From positions 186,001 to 250,000 of the forward strand of contig NZ_OGVD01000003.1 of the NCBI RefSeq assembly GCF_900258045.1: a stretch of 64,000 nucleotides of DNA. Reading direction: 5' to 3'. Source of the stretch: Sphingorhabdus sp. EL138. Its GTDB lineage: Bacteria; Pseudomonadota; Alphaproteobacteria; Sphingomonadales; Sphingomonadaceae. The first letter of the stretch is position 1. Every line of letters starts with the position of its first letter. The notes under the pieces were generated by a model. It saw nothing but the letters and a program-made list of their open reading frames with translations. It was not told where the DNA came from and searched no databases. A program made the position numbers and the translations under genes. Below, in pieces: positions 44,385 to 54,100 of the stretch.

Positions 44385-44486
44385 GAGAGACGACGGGATT
44401 CGAACCCGCGTGGAACCCAATGTTACAAGTTCCGGAGTGCTCCCATTAAACGGGGCACCCGCAATCAGCCACTCTGCCACGTCTCG
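44385..44486 (-). tRNA. Aberrant class II (tRNA-Ser-like) RNA gene or pseudogene
   Basis: Minus strand. GAGACG pairs with CGTCTC, but the first pair is C-U. The D arm (TGGCAGAGTGGCTGATTGC) is very like tRNA-Ser. The T arm is GCGGG-TTCGAAT-CCCGT. A long variable arm (GGAAC...GTTCC) is present. The anticodon stem is GGTGC+CCC pairing with GGG+A(bulge)+GCACT, 8 bp instead of 5, around the loop GTTTAAT; the triplet at the anticodon position (44449-44447) is UUA, which would read UAA. No CCA is encoded, unlike the other two tRNAs here. It is either a decayed tRNA-Ser or an unusual tRNA-like gene. Confidence 0.6.
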
Positions 44487-44575
44487 GCTGCTCGCCTAAC
44501 ACAGTGCCAACAATAAATCATCAAATTGACTTTTAGCGGCTGCGGTGCCGCTTCATCGAACTCCAAGCGATGGGG

Positions 44576-45310
44576 CTATATCGGCCAGTAAGCGCTAAGC
44601 CAGCTATCCAGAGCATCGGCCAGTTTGAGCCATTGCTCATTGTCCCACATTATCAAGGCAGTGAATTGATAGAATAATAAAATACCGCACCCGATAAGGG
44701 TGGCTGGAGATATTCTCCCCAATTGCTTCCAGTCATAAATAAAAAGCGGGATCAACATCGCATCAAGATATAAATATTGCGCATAGATAAAGGTCGCATC
44801 GTCCGCCATTCCCGGCAGGAAAGTTATCCGGCTGGCCGCTGCTTCGATAAGAAAAAACGTAAGCAGCAGCATATAGCGCATATGCTTCTCTGGAGAGCGC
44901 CTCCGTTCCCGGTAACCGAGCCAATAGAATAATGGTATCAAAACGAACGTCCACAACTGCAGGAAAAAGATGCTGTCCAGACGCGCCTCAATCGGCTGTG
45001 GCAAGTCTTCCAGAAAGTTGGCAATGGAAAGCGTAACGCCGGACGCCATAATCAACAGGAACAATAGGAGGGATGCGGTCCCGAAATATTTGTGCCACCG
45101 GCTCGGCCCACCCCTGGCAAGCATGGCCTGCGTTATAAACAACCCAAGCCAGCCAAACATAATGACAGCATGAACGAAAACGGCGAGAGGGAAATCAAAA
45201 TTTCCACCCAAAAGCGGAAAGAGAAAAGATGGACCGAATCCCGCTACCGATACTGCCAGGAACAATAGGCCCATGATTGCGAAAAACAGGTAGGATCGCC
45301 TTGGACGCAA
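44576..45310 (-). CDS. Multi-spanning membrane protein of unknown function
   Basis: 244 residues with about seven membrane helices (FFAIMGLLFLAVSVAGFGP, AVFVHAVIMFGWLGLFITQAML, YFGTASLLLFLLIMASGVTLS, WTFVLIPLFYWLGY, MLLLTFFLIEAAASRITF, LYLDAMLIPLFIYDW, TLIGCGILLFYQFTALIM). Histidines in FVHAVIM and WHKYFG lie at helix ends, as in DUF2306-like or heme-binding membrane proteins, but no assignment is safe. A TTG start at 45310 follows AAGGGGGGAA. Confidence 0.75.
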   Translation of the reverse strand: MRPRRSYLFFAIMGLLFLAVSVAGFGPSFLFPLLGGNFDFPLAVFVHAVIMFGWLGLFITQAMLARGGPSRWHKYFGTASLLLFLLIMASGVTLSIANFLEDLPQPIEARLDSIFFLQLWTFVLIPLFYWLGYRERRRSPEKHMRYMLLLTFFLIEAAASRITFLPGMADDATFIYAQYLYLDAMLIPLFIYDWKQLGRISPATLIGCGILLFYQFTALIMWDNEQWLKLADALDSWLSAYWPI

Positions 45311-45420
45311 TGAATTCCCCCCTTTCGATTTACCGATGCGCTGATGGCATTCTCTTCAGTTGAAGCCAACTTACCATTTTGCACGGCGCATTGTCCAATG
45401 CGGTACTTACGCGGCGGACG

Positions 45421-46353
45421 TTACCGTTCCTGTTCATCGACCCAGTTCTTGAGCAGATTATACGCTATCGCAAACGGTGGCGGCGCAATAAACGGAGCAT
45501 CGGGATCACCGTTCATCGCAGCTTTCACTTCATCGAGCGAGAACCATGCGGCTTCCTCAATTTCTTCCTCGTCCAGCGTCAATGTCGGATCATCGGTGAC
45601 ACTGGTGCAGGCCATCATCAATGACGAGGGAAAGGGCCAGGGCTGGCTGGCTATGTAGCGGACATTGCGGACCTTGATGCCCGCTTCTTCCCATAATTCC
45701 CGAGCGACACCGCCTTCGATACTCTCGCCCGGTTCGATAAAACCGGCGAGCGCCGAAAAGCGTTTGGGCGGGAATCGGGGCTGCCGGCCAAGCAGGATTT
45801 TGCCTTCACATTCCGCCAGCATGATCGCCACAGGATCGGTGCGCGGAAAATGTTCCGCGCCGCAGCCGTCCTTTTCCTTGTCGCATTGGCGTGCCCAGCC
45901 GCCTTTGCGGGATTCAGTCGGCCGCCCGCAATTGGCGCAAAACCGGTGACGGGCGTGCCAGTCCACCAGGCTGCGCGCCGTTGCATAAATGGCGGCCTGC
46001 TCGGGTGGCAAGACGCCCAATGACTGCCACAATCGCGGGTCAGCAGTGGGCATGGCGCTCCCGGCGCCATTAAGCTCCGCAAAACAGGGTGTGTCTCCGT
46101 CCATGCCAAGGAGCAGCAGATCATTGTCCGGCGAGGCTTCGTAAAGCGGTCCCCAGGCGAGATCGCCCATGGCGTCGAAAACGGGGCTCAAACCGTCAAG
46201 CTTCAGCAAGCGCGCATTGGGGCGCATCATCGCTTCTTTCAGCCGCTCCGGATTGACCCGGACCTGATCCGCACGGTCCATGGTTCCGCCAGCAAAGGTG
46301 GGAATGATGGCGCTGAGGTCGGTCGTCATGGTCGGGCTGACCGTATTGCTCAC
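45421..46353 (-). CDS. nudC: NAD(+)/NADH diphosphatase (RNA NAD-decapping) NudC
   Basis: 310 residues. The zinc ribbon is CANCGRP...CDKEKDGCG (about residues 139-165), the Nudix box is GFIEPGESIEGGVARELWEEAGI, and the NADH-specific SQPWPFPSSLM follows. NudC cleaves NADH and removes NAD caps from RNA. GTG at 46353 is used; its GTGA overlaps the stop of the upstream hydrolase, so translation is coupled. Confidence 0.95.
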   Translation of the reverse strand: MSNTVSPTMTTDLSAIIPTFAGGTMDRADQVRVNPERLKEAMMRPNARLLKLDGLSPVFDAMGDLAWGPLYEASPDNDLLLLGMDGDTPCFAELNGAGSAMPTADPRLWQSLGVLPPEQAAIYATARSLVDWHARHRFCANCGRPTESRKGGWARQCDKEKDGCGAEHFPRTDPVAIMLAECEGKILLGRQPRFPPKRFSALAGFIEPGESIEGGVARELWEEAGIKVRNVRYIASQPWPFPSSLMMACTSVTDDPTLTLDEEEIEEAAWFSLDEVKAAMNGDPDAPFIAPPPFAIAYNLLKNWVDEQER

Positions 46354-47702
46354 GGGCTGGTTTTTCCTTCACCTGCAGACATTTGCTGCATCAGATCGGC
46401 ATAGACATATTTGGGGAAATTCGACTGGAACGGATAGGTATTGGACGGCATATATTGCGTATATCCGCCCGCGCGGAAGCCATTGCCGGTGTCGACAAAG
46501 GCCGATGTGCCAGCAGCGCCGCCCCAGCCAAAGGTTCCTGCCGGACTTGCCGCCGTCCCCAGACCAGCGCGCCCGCCTGCGCCAAAGCCATGATTGGCAA
46601 CCCATGTGCCTTTCATGTCGGCGCCTTCCGGCAGCAGGTTGGACATGCCAAGCTTGGCTGTCTCGGGCTGCATGATCGCGGTGCCCTTATAGGTGCCAAA
46701 GCCCAGCAACATGGCGAGAAACTTGTCATAGTCCGCCGCTGACCCGACCAGCCCGGCACCGCCAAAGGCAAAAGCCGGCTTGTCGAGATAAATGCTGTTT
46801 GCGGCCGGATCGATCGGGATCAGGGTGCCGCCAAGGGGCGCATAATTGTCGGTAAAGTCAGCCACCCGGTCAGCGGGAAGCTGAAAGAACGTATCCTTCA
46901 TGCCCAGTGGATCGAACATGCGTTTCTGCAAAAATTCTTCCAGTGGCATGCCAGACGCGACTTGAACGACATAGCCAAGCAGGTCGATACTAACCGAATA
47001 GCTCCATTTTGTGCCGGGCTCATAGACCAGCGGCAAGGAAGCGAGATTTTTTGAAAAGGTCGCGATATCCGGCGTTGGTGGTCCGGGCTCCGTTCCGGGA
47101 AGCGGCATCCGGCTGACCACACCGGGCGTTATGCCCTCGGCGAAATAGGCTTTCCGGATTGGACCTTTGCTGATGATGTTATACCCCAGACCAGCAGTAT
47201 GGGTCAGCAAATGGCGAATGGTGATCTGTGTTCGCGCCGGGACGGTCTCGTCAAGCGATCCCTCGGGATTCTGCAGAACCCGCATATCTGCAAATTCCGG
47301 CAGAATATCGGCGACCGGCTGGTCAAGTTTGAGCTGACCATCCTCGATAAGCATCATGATCGCCATGCCGGTTACGGGCTTGGTCTGCGAATAGAGCCGC
47401 CACAAGGTGTTCATATCAACCGGCTTTTCACCGCCCAATTTGTGGGTCCCGGCGGAAATCATCATCGGGTCAGACTGGCCCATGCCGATGGCGGCAAGCA
47501 TACCGGCCACTTTCTTTTCCGCGACATAGTCATTGATAATCTTGGTCAGGCCGGGGAAAGGCGCGGCGGGCCGGGCCAGCGAACGTGCAATAGCTGCACC
47601 GGGTGCGCCAGCCAAAAAGGCACCGGCGCCAATGGCCCCCAGAACTGATCGGCGGTTAAAGGCTGCAACTGTGGTTTTGTCCGCCGTCTTTTCAATTGTC
47701 AT
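46350..47702 (-). CDS. Tat-exported serine hydrolase (beta-lactamase family)
   Basis: 450 residues. The N-terminus has a twin-arginine signal (FNRRSVLGAIGAGAFLAG). The SxxK nucleophile motif is S105-Q-T-K108 (LYSQTKPVTG). Further motifs are YSVSIDLLGYV (the Y-x-N region) and HGFGAGGRAGLG near the end. These are features of class C beta-lactamase/esterase-like proteins with unknown natural substrate; resistance cannot be claimed. ATG at 47702 has GAAGGA about 6 nt upstream, while 47708 would sit on it. It overlaps mutY and nudC at each end. Confidence 0.9.
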   Translation of the reverse strand: MTIEKTADKTTVAAFNRRSVLGAIGAGAFLAGAPGAAIARSLARPAAPFPGLTKIINDYVAEKKVAGMLAAIGMGQSDPMMISAGTHKLGGEKPVDMNTLWRLYSQTKPVTGMAIMMLIEDGQLKLDQPVADILPEFADMRVLQNPEGSLDETVPARTQITIRHLLTHTAGLGYNIISKGPIRKAYFAEGITPGVVSRMPLPGTEPGPPTPDIATFSKNLASLPLVYEPGTKWSYSVSIDLLGYVVQVASGMPLEEFLQKRMFDPLGMKDTFFQLPADRVADFTDNYAPLGGTLIPIDPAANSIYLDKPAFAFGGAGLVGSAADYDKFLAMLLGFGTYKGTAIMQPETAKLGMSNLLPEGADMKGTWVANHGFGAGGRAGLGTAASPAGTFGWGGAAGTSAFVDTGNGFRAGGYTQYMPSNTYPFQSNFPKYVYADLMQQMSAGEGKTSP

Positions 47703-47704
47703 AG

Positions 47705-48841
47705 TCATTCCTTCAGTTTCCGTTTCACAGCCCAGTCCACCGCTTTGGCAAATAAGGTTGGCAGGCCTGCATCCTCTATCCCGTTTACCGGCCACCAGAT
47801 CGCATCATCGAGTTGGGGGCCAGGTTCAGCTTTTCTATTATCACCCTTGTTAATAACGATTTTCTCGGTTTGATAAACCGCCAAATCAACCTCAAGCGAA
47901 AAATGGGTGAAGCTGTGCTGAACAACATTCTCGTGAAGCTGCCAATTGCCGTCCAGTGGCGGCTGGCCATGGCCGTCTTTTCCCGCCGCCCAACCATCAT
48001 CGGGTAGAGCGCGCATAGAACCCAGCATTCCCTTCGCCGGGCGGGTGACGAGCAGCAGCTTTTCATCCTGTTCTATCCAGAAAAATCGTCCTTTGCGCAG
48101 CGGCTTGGCCTTTTTGGGCGGCTTGACGGGATAACGCTCCTGATCACCCTTCGCATAGGCGGCGCAATGGGCCTGCACCGGACAGATTTCGCATTTTGGT
48201 GCCTTGGCCGAGCAGATGCTCGCGCCGATATCCATACAGGCCTGCGCAAAATCTCCGGCACTATCACGTGGTGTCCGGGCATCCGGCGTCAGGGCATCCA
48301 TGGCAATTCGAATATCCGCCTTGCCCTTTGGCAGCGGCGTGTCGATTGCAAAAAGCCGTGCGACGAGTCGTTCGATATTGGCATCGACAACCACTGCCCG
48401 CTGACCAAAGGCAATCGCGGCGATCGCCGCCGCAGTATAGGCGCCGATTCCGGGTAGCTTGAGCAATTCCTTTTCCTCGGAAGGAAATATGCCGCTCAAA
48501 TTATTACACACATAGCGGGCACATTTGTGCAGGTTCCGCGCCCGCGCATAATAGCCAAGCCCGGCCCATGCGGCGAGCACGTCTGCCTCGTCCGCCTTTG
48601 CCAAATCTGCAACCGTTGGCCAGCGCTTGGTAAACTTCTGAAAATAGGCGATAACGGCTGCGACGGTGGTCTGCTGCAACATCACTTCAGACAACCAGAC
48701 ATGATAAGGTTCCGGCAAGCGACCCGCCGCCGACAGCTCAGGCGGCACCCGCCAGGGCAGATTGCGGGCGTTATCCACATAATGTGCACTGATTTTGGCG
48801 GTGATATTCTGCGCTTTACCGGTTATTTTGTCGACGCCCAT
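47705..48841 (-). CDS. mutY: A/G-specific adenine glycosylase MutY
   Basis: Removes adenine mispaired with 8-oxoguanine. The catalytic region has HVWLSEVMLQQTTVAAVIAYF (glutamate) and the helix-hairpin-helix with aspartate LPGIGAYTAAAIAAIAF plus VVDANIERLVARLFAI. The 4Fe-4S cluster is CSAKAPKCEICPVQAHC. A C-terminal Nudix-like domain reads RFFWIEQDEKLLLVTRP...GMLGSMRALP. ATG at 48841 (MGVDKITGKA) is used instead of an earlier frame reaching 49045, which overlaps the divergent DUF721 gene. Its end overlaps the Tat-hydrolase start. Confidence 0.95.
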   Translation of the reverse strand: MGVDKITGKAQNITAKISAHYVDNARNLPWRVPPELSAAGRLPEPYHVWLSEVMLQQTTVAAVIAYFQKFTKRWPTVADLAKADEADVLAAWAGLGYYARARNLHKCARYVCNNLSGIFPSEEKELLKLPGIGAYTAAAIAAIAFGQRAVVVDANIERLVARLFAIDTPLPKGKADIRIAMDALTPDARTPRDSAGDFAQACMDIGASICSAKAPKCEICPVQAHCAAYAKGDQERYPVKPPKKAKPLRKGRFFWIEQDEKLLLVTRPAKGMLGSMRALPDDGWAAGKDGHGQPPLDGNWQLHENVVQHSFTHFSLEVDLAVYQTEKIVINKGDNRKAEPGPQLDDAIWWPVNGIEDAGLPTLFAKAVDWAVKRKLKE

Positions 48842-48868
48842 AGGGTGCCTATGCCATGATGGCTTGTG

Positions 48869-49567
48869 ATGGCGAAGGAAAATAATCCGAACAGCGAGAA
48901 GCCGAAGCGCAAGAGCGTCAAGCGCACGGCTGGCGCCAGGAAATTCAGCAAGTATCAGCGCCCGCGCGGCGGTGAAGCGCGCAGCATTTCCGATCTGATG
49001 CCGGAAATCGGCCGCGCTGCCTTTCGCCGCTATGGTTTCATCCAAAGTTCAGTGGTGAGCCGCTGGCCAGAGATAGTCGGAGAGCGTTATGCGGACGTCT
49101 CCTTGCCCGAATCAATCCGCTTTCCCCACGGCGAAAAAGAAAGCGGCACGCTTCATTTGCTGGTTTCCGGTGCCCATTCGACCTTGATGCAACATATTAC
49201 ACCCGAGATTATCGAGCGGGTGAACCGCTTTTTCGGCTATGGCGCGATTAGTCAGGTGCGATTCAGGCAGGGACCGGTAAATCCACCTAAAGATATTGAA
49301 AAACAAAGAGAAAGGCGCGTAGCACCACCGCCATCACTAAAGCCGGCACCGATAGAATTGGGCGACAGTTTGCGCGATATTGGTGACCCGGAATTGAACA
49401 GGGTGCTGGAATCATTGGCCACAGCTATTGCCAAGTCGGAAGGCGCTCCGCAAATAGAGGAACCACAGCCTATTGCCATCGTGGGAAAAATCGGCGGCGG
49501 AGTGAAGCGCCAACCGAATGAAGACGGGCCGGCAGAAAAAAGGCCAGAAGGAAAAAAGGACGAGTAA
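48869..49567 (+). CDS. DUF721 (DciA-like) protein
   Basis: 232 residues from ATG 48869 (a GTG codon precedes it). The DUF721 domain is around residues 35-125 (SDLMPEIGRAAFRRYGFIQSSVVSRWPEIVGERYADVSLPESIRF, LHLLVSGAHSTLMQHITPEIIERVNRFFGYG). DciA proteins load the replicative helicase DnaB in most bacteria that lack DnaC. The C-terminal part is a charged, poorly structured tail (KKPEGKKDE-like end). It overlaps the first DsbA-like gene by one base (TAATG) and is divergent from mutY. Confidence 0.88.
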   Translation: MAKENNPNSEKPKRKSVKRTAGARKFSKYQRPRGGEARSISDLMPEIGRAAFRRYGFIQSSVVSRWPEIVGERYADVSLPESIRFPHGEKESGTLHLLVSGAHSTLMQHITPEIIERVNRFFGYGAISQVRFRQGPVNPPKDIEKQRERRVAPPPSLKPAPIELGDSLRDIGDPELNRVLESLATAIAKSEGAPQIEEPQPIAIVGKIGGGVKRQPNEDGPAEKRPEGKKDE

Positions 49568-50274
49568 TGAAATTCGCAAGCGCGTATCTTGCTTTTGCAA
49601 CCCTCGCAGCATCAGCTCTGGCCGCTACGCCTGTAGCCGCCCAGTCACAGACAACGCAGACGGACTGGACCCAGCGGATCACAATGTCCGACAAAGGCGG
49701 TCATATCATGGGCAATCCGCTCGCCAAGCACCGGCTGGCCGAATATATGAGCTATACCTGCAATCATTGCGCGAATTTCGAAGCGCAATCTCACGATCCG
49801 CTGAAATCCGGTTTCATCCAAAAAGGCCATATCAGCTTTGAAGTCCGCAATCTGGTCCTCAACCCGATTGATCTGACGGCGGCGATGCTGGCGCGCTGCG
49901 GCGGGCGCACGAAGTTTTTTGGCAATCACCGGGCGATACTGACGGCCCAGGCCAGCTGGATGCAGACCTTTCAGTCTTCTTCTCCCGCCGTCATGAAATC
50001 ATTGAGCGAAGGCACCATTCCCGAGCGGCTCAAGAAAATTGCCAAGGCGGCCGACTTTTACGGCCTTATGCAGAAACGCGGTTATTCGAAAGATCAGGTC
50101 AATAGCTGCCTTGCCGACAAACAAGAGCAGGATAAAATTCTGGCCATGACCAAATATGCGACAGGGACACTAAAGCTGACGGGAACGCCCAGCTTTACGG
50201 TGAATGACGAACCTATCGACAAGGTTCATAGCTGGGGGCGCTTACGGCCCGCTCTACTCGCCCTATCTGAATGA
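49567..50274 (+). CDS. DsbA family thiol-disulfide oxidoreductase, periplasmic (first copy)
   Basis: Signal peptide (YLAFATLAASALAATPVAA). Thioredoxin fold with the active site C65-N-H-C68 in YMSYTCNHCANFE and cis-proline region GTPSFTVN. Other conserved parts are HIMGNPLAKHRLAEYMS and NLVLNPIDLTAAMLARCGG. It is coupled to the DUF721 gene and followed by a paralogue. Disulfide exchange in the periplasm is inferred. Confidence 0.92.
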   Translation: MKFASAYLAFATLAASALAATPVAAQSQTTQTDWTQRITMSDKGGHIMGNPLAKHRLAEYMSYTCNHCANFEAQSHDPLKSGFIQKGHISFEVRNLVLNPIDLTAAMLARCGGRTKFFGNHRAILTAQASWMQTFQSSSPAVMKSLSEGTIPERLKKIAKAADFYGLMQKRGYSKDQVNSCLADKQEQDKILAMTKYATGTLKLTGTPSFTVNDEPIDKVHSWGRLRPALLALSE

Positions 50275-50310
50275 ATGAAACATCTTATTGAAACAACAGG
50301 AATATCCATA

Positions 50311-51057
50311 ATGTCTAAATCACTCTATCTGGCTCCTATTGCTCTCGCACTTGCGCTTACCGGATGCGGCGGCGCTGCGGAAACCGCCGAGGGCGGAGCA
50401 ACATCTGGCGAAGCCATTGCGGCCGTCGCTGCACCGAACGGCCAAAAATGGTCGGAAACCGTCGCACAGACTGAAGCTGGCGGTTATGTGATGGGCAATC
50501 CTGATGCGCCCATTAAACTGGTCGAATATATGTCGATCACCTGTTCGCATTGCGCCACTTTTGGCGAAGAAGCGTTTAATACGATCCGCGATGAATATGT
50601 TGAGTCAGGACGGGTAAGCTTCGAAATCCGCAATTTCGTTCGCGATCCGCTGGATCTGACCGCCGCGATCCTGTCCCGTTGCGGCGGTGAAGGTCCGTTT
50701 TTCGCATTGACCAAACAAGCGCTAAGCAACCAGGGTCCAATGTTTGAAAAGGCTCAGGCCATGGGTGACGCGACGTATCAAAGTGTATTGTCTCAGGAAC
50801 CGAATGTGCGTTTTGTCAGCTTGGCCGAGCAGCTCGATCTGATCAGCTATTTCCAACAGCGCGGGGTTTCTGCGGATCAGGCCAAAGCCTGCCTCAGCGA
50901 AACGGCGACCGCTGAAAAACTTATGGCGGACACACAGACAGCGGTACAGGATTTTGACATCCAGGGTACACCGACCTTCCTGATCAACGGTCAGAAGATC
51001 GATGGCACGAGCTGGAATATGGTGGAAACAAGATTGAAAGAAGCAGGCGCCCGGTAA
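50311..51057 (+). CDS. DsbA family thiol-disulfide oxidoreductase, lipoprotein (second copy)
   Basis: Signal with lipobox (LALALTGC-G), so it should be anchored in the envelope, unlike the first copy. Active site C78-S-H-C81 in YMSITCSHCATFG, cis-proline GTPTFLIN, and the shared frame GYVMGNPDAPIKLVEYMS. ATG at 50311 has CAGGAA upstream; a longer frame from 50275 adds 12 unlikely codons. The two copies come from tandem duplication. smc follows 70 bp later. Confidence 0.92.
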   Translation: MSKSLYLAPIALALALTGCGGAAETAEGGATSGEAIAAVAAPNGQKWSETVAQTEAGGYVMGNPDAPIKLVEYMSITCSHCATFGEEAFNTIRDEYVESGRVSFEIRNFVRDPLDLTAAILSRCGGEGPFFALTKQALSNQGPMFEKAQAMGDATYQSVLSQEPNVRFVSLAEQLDLISYFQQRGVSADQAKACLSETATAEKLMADTQTAVQDFDIQGTPTFLINGQKIDGTSWNMVETRLKEAGAR

Positions 51058-51127
51058 GCGCCTGTTATCGCTTGGGGGAAGCGAGTTTAATGCGAGTGAA
51101 TGATAACAGCCAAGCGGGGCAACCTGC

Positions 51128-54100
51128 GTGCAAATAAAGAAGCTCAAACTTTCGGGCTTTAAAAGCTTTGTCGATCCCACCGAGCTGCGCGTTGAAAAAG
51201 GGCTGACCGGTGTGGTCGGCCCCAATGGCTGCGGCAAATCCAACCTTCTGGAAGCGATCCGCTGGGTCATGGGTGAAAACTCGCCCAAGTCAATGCGCGG
51301 CGGCGGCATGGAAGATGTTATCTTTGCCGGTACGGATCAGCGGCCACAGCGCCAATTTGCCGAAGTTGCTTTGCATGCGGAACGTGAAACGAATGACGTG
51401 TCATCGCTTCACGTCGGCGACAATGATAGCGAGCTGGAAATTGTCCGCCGTATTGAACGCGGTGCCGGCTCTGCCTATCGGGCGAACGGTGTTGACGTCC
51501 GGGCCAAGGATGTCGCGCTGATTTTTGCAGATGCCGCAACCGGCGCGCATAGTCCTGCCCTGGTCAGTCAAGGCAAGATCAGCAATGTGATCTCCTCAAA
51601 ACCCACCGACCGGCGCGAAATGCTGGAAGAGGCGGCCGGTATTTCCGGACTGCATGTCCGGCGTAAGGATGCCGAGCAGAAATTGCGGGCCGCCGAGAAA
51701 AATCTGGCACGCCTCGACGACATATTGGGCGATATGGAACAGCGCGCCTCTGCCCTGCGCCGACAGGCCAAACAGGCAGAACGCTACAAGAAACTGAGCG
51801 GTCAGATTACCACTGTTGAAGCGCGCCTGATCTTCGCGCGCTGGAAAGAAGCAGCAGCAGCAGCCGATGCCGCCAAAGCAGAAGCGGAAGCCGCGGAAGC
51901 CAAGGTCAATACGGCGCAGAACGCACAGCAATCGGCGGTGCAGGCGCAAAATGAAAGCGCGAGGACACTGGGCTTGCTGCGCGCCGATCTTACCAAGGCG
52001 CGCGAAGAAGCGAGCGAGTCCAGCCACCGCCTGCTCTCGCTGACCAACGAGCGGGACAATCTGAAATCACGGCTGCTCGACCTGCAGGCACAGGCTCAGC
52101 GGATCAAGGATGACAACGCGCGCGAGGATCAATTGACCCGCGATGCGATGGAGGCCTTGTCGCGGCTGGAACAGGACGAAAAACAGCTGTCCGCCGAACT
52201 CGTCACATTGGAAGCAGAACGCCCCAAGCTTGAAAAGCAGGCCGAAAGAGCCGAGCGTGCTGCAAGTGACAGCGAGGTCGAGCTCGCCAAGGCAGTGGCC
52301 GAAGAAGCCCGGATACAGGCCGAGATCAAAGTCGCCAATGCCGCACTGGAAGCCGCCGAGACCCGTCATAACCGGTTGGCTGTGGAGCTCGACCGGCTGG
52401 CGGAAGAGCGTGCCGAAATGGGGGACAAGGCCGAACTGGAAAAGGCTCTTGCCGACGCTGTGGCGGCGCGAGAAGCGGCCCAGAAAAAAGCGGACGGCAG
52501 CGGGTCGCAAATTGCAGAGCGCGAGGCCCAGCGGCTGACCGCCAGCGAAGCGCGCGATGAGGCGGAATCGGCGCTGGCGACTATGAAAGCGGAGCTGGCC
52601 GGCCTATCATCCGAACATAGCGCTTTGGAACGGGAACTGTCCAAGGGCGAGAGTGACCACAAGGCCATTGATCAGGTGAAGGCAGCGCCGGGCTATGAGC
52701 GCGCATTGGCCGCGGCTCTGGGAGACGATTTGCTGGCGTCCATAGGTGAAGACGGCGACCGGTTCTGGAGCGGCGGGAATGCTCCTGTTGCCGGAGAAAA
52801 TCCCACCGGAACGGAGACGCTGCTGGATCATGTCCAGGGTCCCAAAGAACTGCACAGCCGCCTTTCACAAATTTTCGTTGCCGACAGCGACGCCAACCAG
52901 TCGCTTGCCGTCGGTCAGAGACTGGTTACCAAATCAGGAGCCTTGCGCCGTTGGGACGGTTTTGTCGCCCGTGATGATGGCAATGCGAGCGCCGAGCGAC
53001 TGGTGCGCGCCAATCGCCTGACCGAACTGGCAGGCTTGCTGGAACCGGCCGAAGCGAAAGTTGCAGCAGGCGAAACGGCATTGCACAGCAGGCAGGAAGC
53101 CATTGCCACCGCCGAAGAGCAGCTTGCCGAAGCGCGGGTTGCCCGGCGTGAGGCAGAGGATTTGCTGCGCCAAGCGCTGCGCGAAGCCGATCAGGCGGAA
53201 GAAGCGCTCAGCTGGCTGCAAAAGCGCACGGCCAGCCTGTCGGAGCGGGAAACAGCCCTGAAAGCAGAGGCGGCAACCGCGAAGACGGAACTGGAAACAG
53301 CGCGGCAGGAACGCACCAGCCAGCCGGATGGTGCCGCACAGGAAAGCGCGCGTGCAGCCCTTCAGGATCAACGCGATGCCGCGCGGCAGCAGGTCATGTC
53401 TTCACAGGCCGCCTTGTCGAGCCTGGATCAGAAGCTCGCGCAGGTGAAGGAACAAAAGGCCGTCGCCGCTGCTCAGATCAAGTCCTGGCAGGATCGCTCC
53501 AGCGAGGCCGCGACCCGGATGGCGGAAATGGCCAAGCGCGCACACACAATTGAGGCGGAAGTCGAAAAGCTGGCAGACCGCCCGCGCGTCATCGAAGTGG
53601 AATTGGCCAAGCTGCAGGAACAGCAGGATGCCCTGAACGCCGTCGTCGCGGAGAAAGATGCCGCGCAGCAGACAGCCGAACTGGCGCAGCGCGACCATGA
53701 AGACCGGTTAAACGCCACCAGCGAGGCGCTCAGCCAGGCGCGTGAGGAACGCGCAGGTGCAAAGGCGCGTGCCGAGAACCAGGACCTGCGCCGTGTTGAA
53801 ATGGGCCGGATTTCCGGAGAGAAATTCGAATGTCCGCCGCAGATGCTCTCCGAAAAATGCGAATTTGATGAAGCGACGGTCGGCGGTGCTGAACTGGAAT
53901 CGGCAGAACTGGAACGATTGACGCTGAGCCGGGAGCGGATCGGCCCGGTCAATCTGGTCGCCGCGGATGAGCTGGAAGAGCTGGAAACCGAATGGGAGAA
54001 ATCGACCAGGGAAAGCGAAGAGCTGAACGAGGCGATTAACCAGCTGCGCGGTTCCATCGGTAGCCTCAACCGTGAAGGGCGGCAACGGCTGCTCGCAGCA

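Noticed and set aside
44250-44516. An 88-codon plus-strand frame over the tRNA-like sequence
   Set aside because: It reads the complement of the tRNA-like region and has no family or start signal.
46350-47702. Calling the Tat-exported hydrolase an antibiotic-resistance beta-lactamase
   Set aside because: SxxK alone is shared with esterases and peptidases; no class-specific triad supports resistance.
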